Assembly: GCA_030040415.1 (NCBI GenBank)
Contig: JASHTT010000064.1
Location: 1-5,174, forward strand
Reading direction: 5' to 3'
Origin: Streptosporangiaceae bacterium
GTDB taxonomy: Bacteria > Actinomycetota > Actinomycetes > Streptosporangiales > Streptosporangiaceae
DNA length: 5,174 nucleotides
Under the pieces are notes generated by a model, which was not told the DNA's origin, did not search any database, and was given only the letters and a program-made list of their open reading frames with translations. Numbering within the stretch: position 1 is the stretch's first letter; each line of letters opens with the position of its first letter. A program made the translations under genes and the position numbers. This document shows, piece by piece, positions 1-4,965 of this stretch.

Positions 1-338
1 CCGGCGGCGTGGACGAGTACCTCAGCCTGGCGATGGCGAGGGAGACGCGGCCCTCGGCACCAACCGCCGACGGCTCCGAGTCGTCGCGGCCGGAACGTGC
101 GGCCGTCCCGGCTGTCTCCGCGGCACGTCTGCGGGAGGGGCAGAAGGAGCTCACCCGGCTGGAACGGCAGATCGCCAGGCTCGCCGAGACCGAGAACGGC
201 CTGGCCGAGCAGCTCGCGGCGAGCGCCAGCGACTACGAGCGGCTCATTGAGCTTGGCGTGCACCTGAAGTCGGTCCAGGAGGAGCGGGCTGAGCTGGAGG
301 AGCGCTGGCTCGCCGTCGCGGAGGAAGTCAGCGGCTGA
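1..338 (+). CDS. ABC-F family ATPase, C-terminal end only (5' part outside window)
   Basis: The open frame (first full codon at base 3) enters from the left edge and stops at TGA 336-338, giving about 111 residues. It begins GGVDEYLSLAMARE, the stretch that in actinobacterial ABC-F proteins follows the second ATP-binding cassette (typically ...LPGGVDEYL). After a charged, Ala/Pro-rich linker comes a coiled coil rich in Leu, Glu and Arg (about residues 40-108, with repeats such as EERAELEERW). This matches the Uup-type C-terminal coiled coil. ABC-F proteins are soluble, lack membrane domains and act at the ribosome E site as translation or antibiotic-resistance factors; Uup-type tails can also bind nucleic acid. 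The Walker and signature motifs are outside the window, so subfamily and role cannot be judged. A GTG at 9-11 lies inside this conserved stretch and is not the start. The final codons are the first clear unit of a tandem repeat that continues beyond the stop. Confidence 0.85.
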   Translation, partial: GGVDEYLSLAMARETRPSAPTADGSESSRPERAAVPAVSAARLREGQKELTRLERQIARLAETENGLAEQLAASASDYERLIELGVHLKSVQEERAELEERWLAVAEEVSG

Positions 339-467
339 GGCCCGAGACGGATCGCTGCCGCGGAGGAGGCCGGCGGCTCGGGCGTGACGTGGCTCACGGT
401 CTGGAGGAAGTCCGCGGCTGAGCCACGGGGTAGCTCGGTGTCGCCGAGCAAGTCACCGGCTGACGCG
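301..467. repeat. Degenerate ~42-bp tandem repeat, four units, crossing the ABC-F stop codon
   Basis: Four diverged units can be aligned: 301-342, 343-384, 385-425 (one base shorter) and 426-467. The most conserved part is GAGGAAGTCAGCGGCTGAG in unit 1 and its equivalents centred near 325, 367, 408 and 450, giving a regular 42/41/42 step. Unit 1 encodes the last residues and stop of the ABC-F protein. Units 2-4 lie in the gap and have lost the frame. A fifth, more distant copy with a 3-base gap may sit at 259-300 in the coding sequence. Unit 3 versus unit 1 retains GGCTC, GGAGGAAGTC and GCGGCTGAG. The pattern suggests an old slippage or duplication event that extended the 3' end of the gene. 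Confidence 0.6.
388..427. terminator. Hairpin between convergent genes, possible bidirectional terminator
   Basis: CGTGGCTCA (388-396) and TGAGCCACG (419-427) are perfect 9-base complements around a 22-base loop. It is the best stem in the 136-bp gap between the ABC-F gene and the leftward SGNH gene. No U-run follows on either strand, which is common for actinomycete terminators but lowers certainty. It lies inside the tandem repeat; the two arms come from adjacent parts of units 3 and 4. Confidence 0.4.
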
Positions 468-474
468 GGCTGGC

Positions 475-1386
475 TCAACCCTGGCGCGAGTAGGCGAGCA
501 GGAACTGCCGGGCGATGACACGGTAGCCCGCGTCATTTGCGTGCTCGTTCGGGCCCTCCGGCGACGCAGCGCACGCCCAGGTCAGCCGGCACACGGTGGC
601 GACGTTCCGCGGTACCAGACCGTGACCAGCTAGCCGCACCTTGCTGGTGAAGTCGCTGCTGCGGAATGCCGCGAACACGTTGGCCACCCTGGCGCCGTAC
701 TGCCGGTAGGTGCTGGTCAGCATGTCGTTGTAGCCGGCCGCCAGCCGCTCGGTCAGTACCGCGACCTCCTTACCTGAGTCGCTCTGCAGCCAGCCTGCGA
801 GTTCGGGAACGTAGTAGGTCATCCCGACGATTGGGACTTGGCTGCCGCCGGCCTTGCGAAGGTCGGAGAGGATCGTTCGCAGGTCGCTGATCGCGTCGCC
901 GACGCTCTTGTTCACGCAACCCGGAATCTGGCTGATCGGCAGGCCGCCGAGGATGCAGGAGTTCGGGTCGTTTGCTCCGATGTCGATGGTCACGAGCGCG
1001 ACGTGTCCCCGGTGCGAACGCAGGAAAGCACCGGCTGCCGCGAGTTGCGAGCCGCCCAGGTAGGAGCAGATGCCGCCGTGGATCATCGTGGACGTCGTCT
1101 CGCCCGAACAGCCGAGCTTGATGAGCCGTAGCTCCGGACTTGTGCGGCGCAACATGGAGTAGAGCTGGTTCGGGTAGCCGCGGTCGGTCGTAACACTCGC
1201 ACCGGTCGAGTCCGGTTGCACTCCCACCGCGAGCGAGTCGCCGAGTGCCAGGTAGTAGCTCGTTCCCTTAATGGTGGGCGTGGAGCTTGCTGGCGTGCCG
1301 CCGCTGCCGCCGGTGTCGCACGCGCTCACGGCCAGCGTGACCGCGCAAGCCGCCGCGAGGGCTGCGCAAAGGTGCGGGTGGCGCAT
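475..1386 (-). CDS. Exported SGNH/GDSL-family hydrolase, predicted lipoprotein
   Basis: This is a 303-residue protein. A signal peptide (residues 1-22) ends in a lipobox, LAVSAC, with C23 as the predicted lipidated cysteine. A Gly/Ser/Thr/Pro tether follows to about residue 40. Block I is LALGDSLAVG with nucleophile S51; block II is around LGCSGETTST (91-100); block III is DIGAND with N139; block V is NEHANDAGYRVIA with catalytic His H282. Six cysteines remain in the mature domain (93, 107, 144, 157, 266, 272) and are well spaced for three disulfides, fitting an exported fold. The family hydrolyses ester bonds in lipids, acyl glycerols or other small esters; the substrate is not readable here. 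Block V lacks the usual Asp three residues before His (P279 is there), as in a Ser-His dyad enzyme. The ATG at 1384-1386 is preferred because the signal peptide follows at once; no clear Shine-Dalgarno is seen. The gene lies 39 bp after the MarR-type gene on the same strand, so co-transcription is possible. Confidence 0.9.
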   Translation of the reverse strand: MRHPHLCAALAAACAVTLAVSACDTGGSGGTPASSTPTIKGTSYYLALGDSLAVGVQPDSTGASVTTDRGYPNQLYSMLRRTSPELRLIKLGCSGETTSTMIHGGICSYLGGSQLAAAGAFLRSHRGHVALVTIDIGANDPNSCILGGLPISQIPGCVNKSVGDAISDLRTILSDLRKAGGSQVPIVGMTYYVPELAGWLQSDSGKEVAVLTERLAAGYNDMLTSTYRQYGARVANVFAAFRSSDFTSKVRLAGHGLVPRNVATVCRLTWACAASPEGPNEHANDAGYRVIARQFLLAYSRQG

Positions 1387-1425
1387 GGTTGTCAGTCTTG
1401 CCCACGCTCGCGGGTGCTAATGACG

Positions 1426-2052
1426 TCAGCCGCGCCCGCGAGCCTGCGCGGGCTCGGCGGAGGCGGCCGCGTCAAACGGGACTAGCAAGACCCGCAACAG
1501 GCTCGCAAGCTCAGCTTGCTGGTTCGCCGCCAGCCCGGCGAGCAGGCCGCGTTCGCGCTCGAGCAGGTCGGCGAACGCGGCGTCCACCGTGTCCCTGCCC
1601 CGTCGGGTGAGCTCCACGAGCACGCCGCGCTTGTCCTGCTGGTCGCGATGCCGGCTGACGAGCCCGGCAGCCGCCAGCCTGTCGATCCGGTTGGTCATCG
1701 TGCCGGACGTGACCAGCGTCGCGTGCAGCAGCGCGCCAGGGCTGAGCTGGTACGGCGGACCCTGCCGCCGGAGCGCGCTGAGCACGTCGAATTCCCAGGT
1801 CTCCAGCCCGTGCGCGGTGAACGCGGCCCGCCGTGCCCGGTCCAGGTGCCGCGCCAGCCTGGACACCCGGCTCAGCACCTGCAGCGGTGATACGTCCAGG
1901 TCCGGCCGCTCGCTGTGCCAGCGGCCGACAATGTCGTCGACCTCGTCGCGCCCGTCGGCGCCGTCGACTTCGTTGTCCCCGTTGGCCGTCGTGCCACCGT
2001 CGTGCGCCGCCGCTACTTCCCGTGCCATGCCAGCGAGCATATCTCTTGACAT
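1426..2052 (-). CDS. tamR: MarR-family transcriptional repressor, TamR type
   Basis: This gives a 208-residue winged-helix regulator if started at ATG 2052. After a poorly conserved, acidic N-terminus (about 29-40, EVDGADGRDEVDD) comes a strongly MarR-like core: helices from WHSERPDLDVSPLQVLSR (45-62), DNA-recognition helix SGTMTNRIDRLAAAGLV (116-132), and the wing with its DKRG motif (D140, R142, G143). The C-terminal dimer helices include ADLLERERGLLAGL (161-174). TamR of Streptomyces is a MarR protein divergent from tam that is released from DNA by trans-aconitate, cis-aconitate and citrate; the orientation and partner here are the same. Starts at 2052, 2040 and 2028 are all possible and none has a good Shine-Dalgarno. 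The longest frame reaches 2118 but would cross both operator boxes and overlap the tam start, so it is unlikely. The operator box at 2042-2059 covers the 2052 ATG, which favours one of the shorter starts. The stop TGA (1426-1428) lies within the palindrome TGACGTCA. Confidence 0.85.
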   Translation of the reverse strand: MSRDMLAGMAREVAAAHDGGTTANGDNEVDGADGRDEVDDIVGRWHSERPDLDVSPLQVLSRVSRLARHLDRARRAAFTAHGLETWEFDVLSALRRQGPPYQLSPGALLHATLVTSGTMTNRIDRLAAAGLVSRHRDQQDKRGVLVELTRRGRDTVDAAFADLLERERGLLAGLAANQQAELASLLRVLLVPFDAAASAEPAQARGRG

Positions 2053-2059
2053 CGAGACT
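2042..2059. promoter_or_regulatory. Putative TamR operator box 1
   Basis: The core TCTTGACATCGAGA (2044-2057) is an imperfect inverted repeat (5 of 7 half-site positions match) and is 13/14 identical to box 2. It contains TTGACA (2046-2051), a perfect -35 hexamer in the tam direction, though no good -10 follows at 17-18 bp. It overlaps the earliest plausible tamR start codon, so binding here would block tamR (autorepression) whichever start is used. Confidence 0.55.
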
Positions 2060-2082
2060 TCGGTGACTGGAAACTGGGCATG

Positions 2083-2100
2083 TATCTTGACGTCGAGAGA
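2083..2100. promoter_or_regulatory. Putative TamR operator box 2, next to the tam ribosome-binding site
   Basis: TATCTTGACGTCGAGAGA has dyad symmetry about the GACGTC centre (7 of 9 half-site positions match). It is the better palindrome of the two and has the size and TTGACGTC core typical of MarR-family sites in actinomycetes. It ends 2 bases before the AGGTGAG ribosome-binding site of tam (2103-2109). TATCTT (2083-2088) could also serve as a tam -10, so repressor binding would hide the promoter. The step from box 1 is 41 bp, close to four helical turns. Confidence 0.6.
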
Positions 2101-2116
2101 AGAGGTGAGCCGCGTC

Positions 2117-2884
2117 ATGTGGGATCCGAATCAGTACCTGGCCTTTGCTGACGAACGCTCGCGCCCGTTCTATGACTTGCTGAGCCGCGTACAGGCGACC
2201 GCGCCCGACTACGTGGTTGACCTGGGCTGTGGGCCGGGGAACCTGACCGATGCCCTTGCAAACCGCTGGCCGGACGCCGAGATTCTGGGCCTCGACTCAT
2301 CCGCTGAAATGATCGCGGCGGCCGACTCCCGTCCAGCCCGGCCGGGTCTGACCTTCCGGCTCGGTGACCTGCGGGAATGGCAGCCGGACCGCAAGGTCGA
2401 CGTGATCGTCTCCAACGCCGTGCTGCAGTGGGTGCCCGGCCACCTGGACTTGCTGCCAGGCTGGGCGACGGTGCTCGCGCCCGACGGCTGGCTAGCCTTC
2501 CAGCTGCCGGGCAACTTCGACCAGCCGAGCCACGCCATCCTGCATGAGCTGACCCACAATCCGCGCTGGCGAGAGCAACTCTCGCAGGCCGGCATCCTCA
2601 GGCGCGGCCCGGAACCTGAGCAGTACCTGCACGTCCTAGGTCAGTTGGGCCTGTCGGTCGATGCGTGGGAAACCACCTACCTGCACGTGCTGCCCGGCGA
2701 GGACGCGGTGACCGAGTGGTACAAGGGCAGCGGCCTGCGGCCCGTCCTGGCCGTGCTGAACCCGCCCGAGGCGGATGAGTTCCTCAGCGAGTACTCCCAG
2801 CGAATCGCAGCCGCCTACCCCGCTGCCCCTTATGGCACGGTTCTGCCGTTCCGCCGCATCTTCGTCGTCGCCCACAAGGCATAA
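2117..2884 (+). CDS. tam: Trans-aconitate 2-methyltransferase
   Basis: This 255-residue protein has nearly the length of E. coli Tam (252) and the same landmarks. The N-terminus WDPNQYLAFADERSRPFYDL matches the WNPxLYLxFxxERSRP start of Tam. SAM-binding motif I is VVDLGCGPGN (33-42), with acidic D60 in LGLDSSAEM and then the SNAVLQWVPGH segment (99-109). The Tam-type C-terminal parts are DAWETTYLHVLPG (182-194), the TGLRPxL-like GSGLRPVL (204-211) and FRRIFVVAH (245-253). The enzyme transfers a methyl group from S-adenosylmethionine to trans-aconitate in the cytoplasm, removing an inhibitor of aconitase that forms spontaneously from cis-aconitate. ATG 2117 is chosen because AGGTGAG (2103-2109) lies 7 bases upstream; an in-frame GTG at 2105 overlaps that site and is less likely. 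It is divergent from the MarR-family repressor, with two operator-like boxes between them. Confidence 0.92.
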   Translation: MWDPNQYLAFADERSRPFYDLLSRVQATAPDYVVDLGCGPGNLTDALANRWPDAEILGLDSSAEMIAAADSRPARPGLTFRLGDLREWQPDRKVDVIVSNAVLQWVPGHLDLLPGWATVLAPDGWLAFQLPGNFDQPSHAILHELTHNPRWREQLSQAGILRRGPEPEQYLHVLGQLGLSVDAWETTYLHVLPGEDAVTEWYKGSGLRPVLAVLNPPEADEFLSEYSQRIAAAYPAAPYGTVLPFRRIFVVAHKA

Positions 2885-2950
2885 GCGACTGAGACACGTC
2901 GGCCGCGGGTGACGGTCGCAGCGCGCAGCCCTCCGCCGACACGATCCGGC

Positions 2951-2956
2951 TAGGCT
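2951..2956 (+). promoter_or_regulatory. Possible -10 element of the tRNA-Gln promoter
   Basis: TAGGCT fits the actinomycete -10 pattern TANNNT. It lies 14 bases before the mature tRNA 5' end, giving a leader of about 8 bases. No recognisable -35 hexamer sits 17-18 bp upstream (GC-rich there). The site is within the 86-bp gap after tam. Confidence 0.35.
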
Positions 2957-2970
2957 AGCGTTCGAACCAT

Positions 2971-3041
2971 TCCCAGGTCGTCTAAGGGCAGGACTTCCGG
3001 TTTTGGTCCGGACAATCGAGGTTCGAATCCTCGCCTGGGAG
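2971..3041 (+). tRNA. tRNA-Gln(UUG)
   Basis: A complete 71-nt cloverleaf can be drawn. The acceptor stem is TCCCAGG (2971-2977) with CCTGGGA (3034-3040). The D-stem is GTCT with GGAC (last pair T-G). The anticodon stem is TCCGG/CCGGA around loop TTTTGGT (3001-3007), with anticodon TTG at 3003-3005. After a 4-nt variable loop, the T-arm is CGAGG-TTCGAAT-CCTCG. The discriminator base is G3041, and the following bases are CCC, so CCA is not encoded and must be added. This tRNA reads CAA and CAG glutamine codons. Confidence 0.96.
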
Positions 3042-3052
3042 CCCTGCGAGCC

Positions 3053-3949
3053 CTAATTGAGGTTCGAAACCTCCCCCGCGTTTGCTGTGTCCGGCGGCTG
3101 TGCCCACTGGGGCGCAGCCATCGCCGCGGAGGCCCAGCCCTCGATCTGCCGGTAGAGGTCGGCGCTTAGCCGTACCCGAACAGTCAGACAGCCGTGGTAG
3201 TCCTCTCCCGTGTTTCTTCGAGGGGTCTTCGGGTTGTGTCTCTTGATCGTCGGATGACCGAACTGCTCGTCTGGCAGACCGGTCACGTCACGCCAGAAGC
3301 GCTGGGCGCCAGCCACGTCGGCGCTCTCATGGATCGAGACGTAACACTTCAGCCGCTCGGGCGCGACACCAGCCACGGCGAGGAACCGCAGAAAGAAGGC
3401 GATCAGCCGAGGGTCACTATTGATGAAGGCAACCCTGTCATCGCGGCGGTAGGGCTTGTTCTTCGCGCCCTCGCACCAGTAGGCAATTGCCCCACCTATA
3501 AGAGTCTCCCTGTCGCTCAGGTCGCCTATCTCGGTTGCAGCGTGTGCACTGATGGCCTGTCTGCGTGCGTCTCGACGTAGTCTCTCCTCGGCCCTGAACT
3601 TGGTGAGGCCCTCCGTCATACGCTCGCGAGATTCCGTGGTGCTAATGCGGCCGACCCGAGGCATATCACGTACCCACAAGGACACCGAACTCCTCGAGAC
3701 GCCCAGGTCCGTCGCGATCTCTACGTACGTGTGGCCCTGCGCGCGCAGCAGGCGCGCCTTGACGTGCAGGTCATCCTTGGCTCTTGGGCGTCGTGTCCAT
3801 GCAGGCGGCGGCACGCCGCGGAGGAATTTGTCCAGCGTCTGGTTGCCCCGTACGCCGATGGCTTCCTTGATCTCGCGGCGTGACTTCCCGGCCAAGCGAA
3901 GCGCCACGGCCTGGTCGCGTAATTGCGGGGTGCCCAGTTTGTTCGCCAT
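3053..3949 (-). CDS. HTH protein with C-terminal LAGLIDADG-like domain, possible homing-endonuclease relative
   Basis: The protein is 298 residues from ATG 3949. In-frame GTG (3973) and TTG (3979) are alternative starts; none has a Shine-Dalgarno. Residues 10-46 form one helix-turn-helix-like unit (ALRLAGKSRREIKEAIGV). Residues 62-95 form a clearer second one (HTYVEIATDLGVSRSSVSLW). A charged helix (104-132) leads to a domain at 148-272: LIGGAIAYWCEGAKN, RVAFINSDPRLIAFFLRFL, RLKCYVSIHES, RFWRDVTGLP, IKRHNPKT, GEDYHGCLTVRV and LYRQIEGW. The order GAxxYWxEG, then NSDPxLIxFFLxFL, resembles single-motif LAGLIDADG proteins, with E160 in the acidic position. I remember similar uncharacterised actinomycete proteins but no assigned function. 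The gene converges on tRNA-Gln; its stop is 12 bases from the tRNA. GC in sampled stretches is about 60-62%, well below tamR and tam (72-80% sampled), suggesting transfer. A HTH DNA-binding regulator with no nuclease activity is the alternative. Confidence 0.75.
   Translation of the reverse strand: MANKLGTPQLRDQAVALRLAGKSRREIKEAIGVRGNQTLDKFLRGVPPPAWTRRPRAKDDLHVKARLLRAQGHTYVEIATDLGVSRSSVSLWVRDMPRVGRISTTESRERMTEGLTKFRAEERLRRDARRQAISAHAATEIGDLSDRETLIGGAIAYWCEGAKNKPYRRDDRVAFINSDPRLIAFFLRFLAVAGVAPERLKCYVSIHESADVAGAQRFWRDVTGLPDEQFGHPTIKRHNPKTPRRNTGEDYHGCLTVRVRLSADLYRQIEGWASAAMAAPQWAQPPDTANAGEVSNLN
3059..3073. repeat. T-arm-like copy of the tRNA-Gln 3' region
   Basis: GAGGTTCGAAACCTC repeats the tRNA T-arm GAGGTTCGAATCCTC (3018-3032) with one change, offset by 41 bp; over 24 bases about 19 match. 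The copy can still form a 5-bp hairpin (GAGGT/ACCTC). It lies within the last codons of the leftward HTH gene. A partial tRNA 3' duplicate beside a tRNA gene is what an attachment or insertion site would leave. A second copy marking the far end of an element is not visible in the window. Confidence 0.4.
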
Positions 3950-3986
3950 ATCTGGAACACTAGTGCGAGGCACTGACAAAGACAGT

Positions 3987-4023
3987 TAAGTAGCTGCTTG
4001 GTACTTAGTCGACCCGGTTGACT
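3987..4023. promoter_or_regulatory. Two adjoining palindromes upstream of the HTH gene, candidate operators
   Basis: TAAGTA (3987-3992) and TACTTA (4002-4007) form a perfect 6-base inverted repeat with a 9-base spacer. Directly next to it, 4007-4023 (AGTCGACCCGGTTGACT) is a 17-bp palindrome with one mismatched pair. Both lie in the 149-bp gap between the TetR stop and the HTH start, on the promoter side of the HTH gene, and this stretch is AT-richer than its surroundings. Autoregulation by the HTH protein is a guess. Confidence 0.35.
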
Positions 4024-4098
4024 TCGCCGTCGCTCACGCGCCAGCGCGGGAACCTGCGATGACCTCGTCCGTGCTGGGCCGGTTGCGCGCCGCGCATA

Positions 4099-4782
4099 TC
4101 AGCGGAGGCTGTCGGCCTTCTCCTCGCGAAGCCGTTGCGTCGCCTCAGCCGAGAGCCGCGGCTTGGGGTCGAGCTGAGAAAGCCCGTTCCAGGCCAGGTT
4201 CACCAAGTGTGCTGCCATCTCCTCGAGCTTCGGCTTGCGCGCATCAAGCCACCACTGGCCGGCGAAGGCGACCATGCCGACAAGCATCTGCGCGTAGACG
4301 GGGGCGAGCTTCGGGTCGTAGCCCCTCGCCTTGAGCACGTCGGCGAGTAGGTATTCGACCTGGCTGGCTATATCGCTGATCAGGCTCGCGAAGGTGCCAG
4401 AGCCGGAGGTCGGGTTGGAGTCACGTACGAGGATGCGGAAGCCGTCAGCGTTCTCCTGGATGTAGCGCAGCAGCTGGACGGCGGCCACCTCGAACTTCGT
4501 GGTGGTGTCTTCACCTTCAAGCAACTGGGTGGCCATCGCCAGGAATCGCTCGACCTCGCGGTCCACGACGACCGCATACAAGCCTTCCTTGCCGCCGAAG
4601 TGCTCGTAGACGACCGGCTTGGACACGCCAGCCTGGGCTGCGATTTCCTCGATCGAGGTGCCGTCCAGGCCGCGTTCGGCGAATAGCTTCCTGCCTACGT
4701 CCAGCAGCTGGGCTCGGCGCTCCTTGCCGGTCATCCGTTTGCGGCTGACGCCGTCAGATTGGCTAGTCACGTGATACATCAT
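4099..4782 (-). CDS. TetR/AcrR-family transcriptional regulator
   Basis: This 227-residue protein has a classic TetR N-terminus. MTGKERRAQLLDVGRKLFAE (17-36) forms helix 1. The helix-turn-helix is IEEIAAQAGVSKPVVYEHFG (44-63), followed by GKEGLYAVVVDRE. The ligand-binding/dimer domain runs from about 75 to 205 and has conserved-looking blocks GFRILVRDSNP (114-124), TFASLISDIASQVEYLL (130-146), LAPVYAQMLVGMVAFAGQWW (159-178) and AHLVNLAWNGL (191-201). I recognise this as a widespread actinomycete TetR subgroup but cannot give a target or ligand. The first ATG (4780-4782) follows GGGG at 8 bases; a second ATG (4779) and GTG (4770) are possible starts. The palindrome TCACGTGA (4767-4774) sits in the first codons and could be an operator if a later start is used. 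The gene stands alone in its orientation block, with 149 bp to the next gene downstream. Confidence 0.9.
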   Translation of the reverse strand: MMYHVTSQSDGVSRKRMTGKERRAQLLDVGRKLFAERGLDGTSIEEIAAQAGVSKPVVYEHFGGKEGLYAVVVDREVERFLAMATQLLEGEDTTTKFEVAAVQLLRYIQENADGFRILVRDSNPTSGSGTFASLISDIASQVEYLLADVLKARGYDPKLAPVYAQMLVGMVAFAGQWWLDARKPKLEEMAAHLVNLAWNGLSQLDPKPRLSAEATQRLREEKADSLR

Positions 4783-4885
4783 GCCGACCCCGCGGGACGA
4801 ACAGGCAACTAGCTACGGCGCGGTGCCCGGATTTTGCCTATCTGTGCTGTCGGTATTGCGACACATCGATCGTTCAGTAAAGGTG

Positions 4886-4913
4886 CTAATAGGACAAAAG
4901 CCTCTAAGATCAA
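4886..4913 (-). promoter_or_regulatory. Candidate promoter for the TetR gene
   Basis: Reading leftward, TTGATC (4913-4908) is followed after 16 bases by TATTAG (4891-4886); each hexamer matches consensus at 4 of 6 positions. The site is in the AT-richest part of the window's right end and would give an untranslated leader of about 97 bases. It abuts the 20-bp inverted repeat on its upstream side. Confidence 0.3.
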
Positions 4914-4915
4914 TC

Positions 4916-4965
4916 CATGGGTGTGCGTTTACTGGTGTCATAGACCCAGTAAACGCACACCCATG
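4916..4965. repeat. Perfect 20-bp inverted repeat, long hairpin
   Basis: CATGGGTGTGCGTTTACTGG (4916-4935) and its exact complement (4946-4965) flank a 10-base loop in which GTC/GAC can pair further. The arms are only 11/20 G+C, unlike the surrounding DNA. No U-run follows on the right; on the left the sequence is mixed (GATTGATCTT read leftward). It could be a terminator between an unseen right-hand gene and the TetR gene, a dispersed palindromic (REP/MITE-like) element, or an operator. The exact pairing over 20 bases shows it is maintained or recent. Confidence 0.85.

Noticed and set aside
1589..2116. In-frame upstream extension of tam by 176 codons (+ strand)
   Set aside because: It is antisense to the MarR core, Ser/Arg-rich and unlike any Tam N-terminus. 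The Tam homology and the ribosome-binding site both point to ATG 2117.
2053..2118. Longest tamR frame starting at 2118
   Set aside because: The added 22 residues would be encoded by the operator region and overlap the tam start; they do not resemble MarR N-termini.
2898..2940. GTCGGC / GCCGAC inverted repeat as a tam terminator
   Set aside because: Only 6 bp pair cleanly, with a 31-base spacer in very GC-rich DNA; too weak to call.
2960..2967. GTTCGAAC palindrome just before the tRNA as an attachment-site copy
   Set aside because: Only the generic T-loop-like 8-mer matches; flanking bases do not extend the similarity to the tRNA T-arm.
3194..3580. Rightward frame of 128 codons inside the HTH gene
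   Set aside because: It is antisense to a gene with clear HTH and conserved domain motifs, and has no recognisable protein features of its own.
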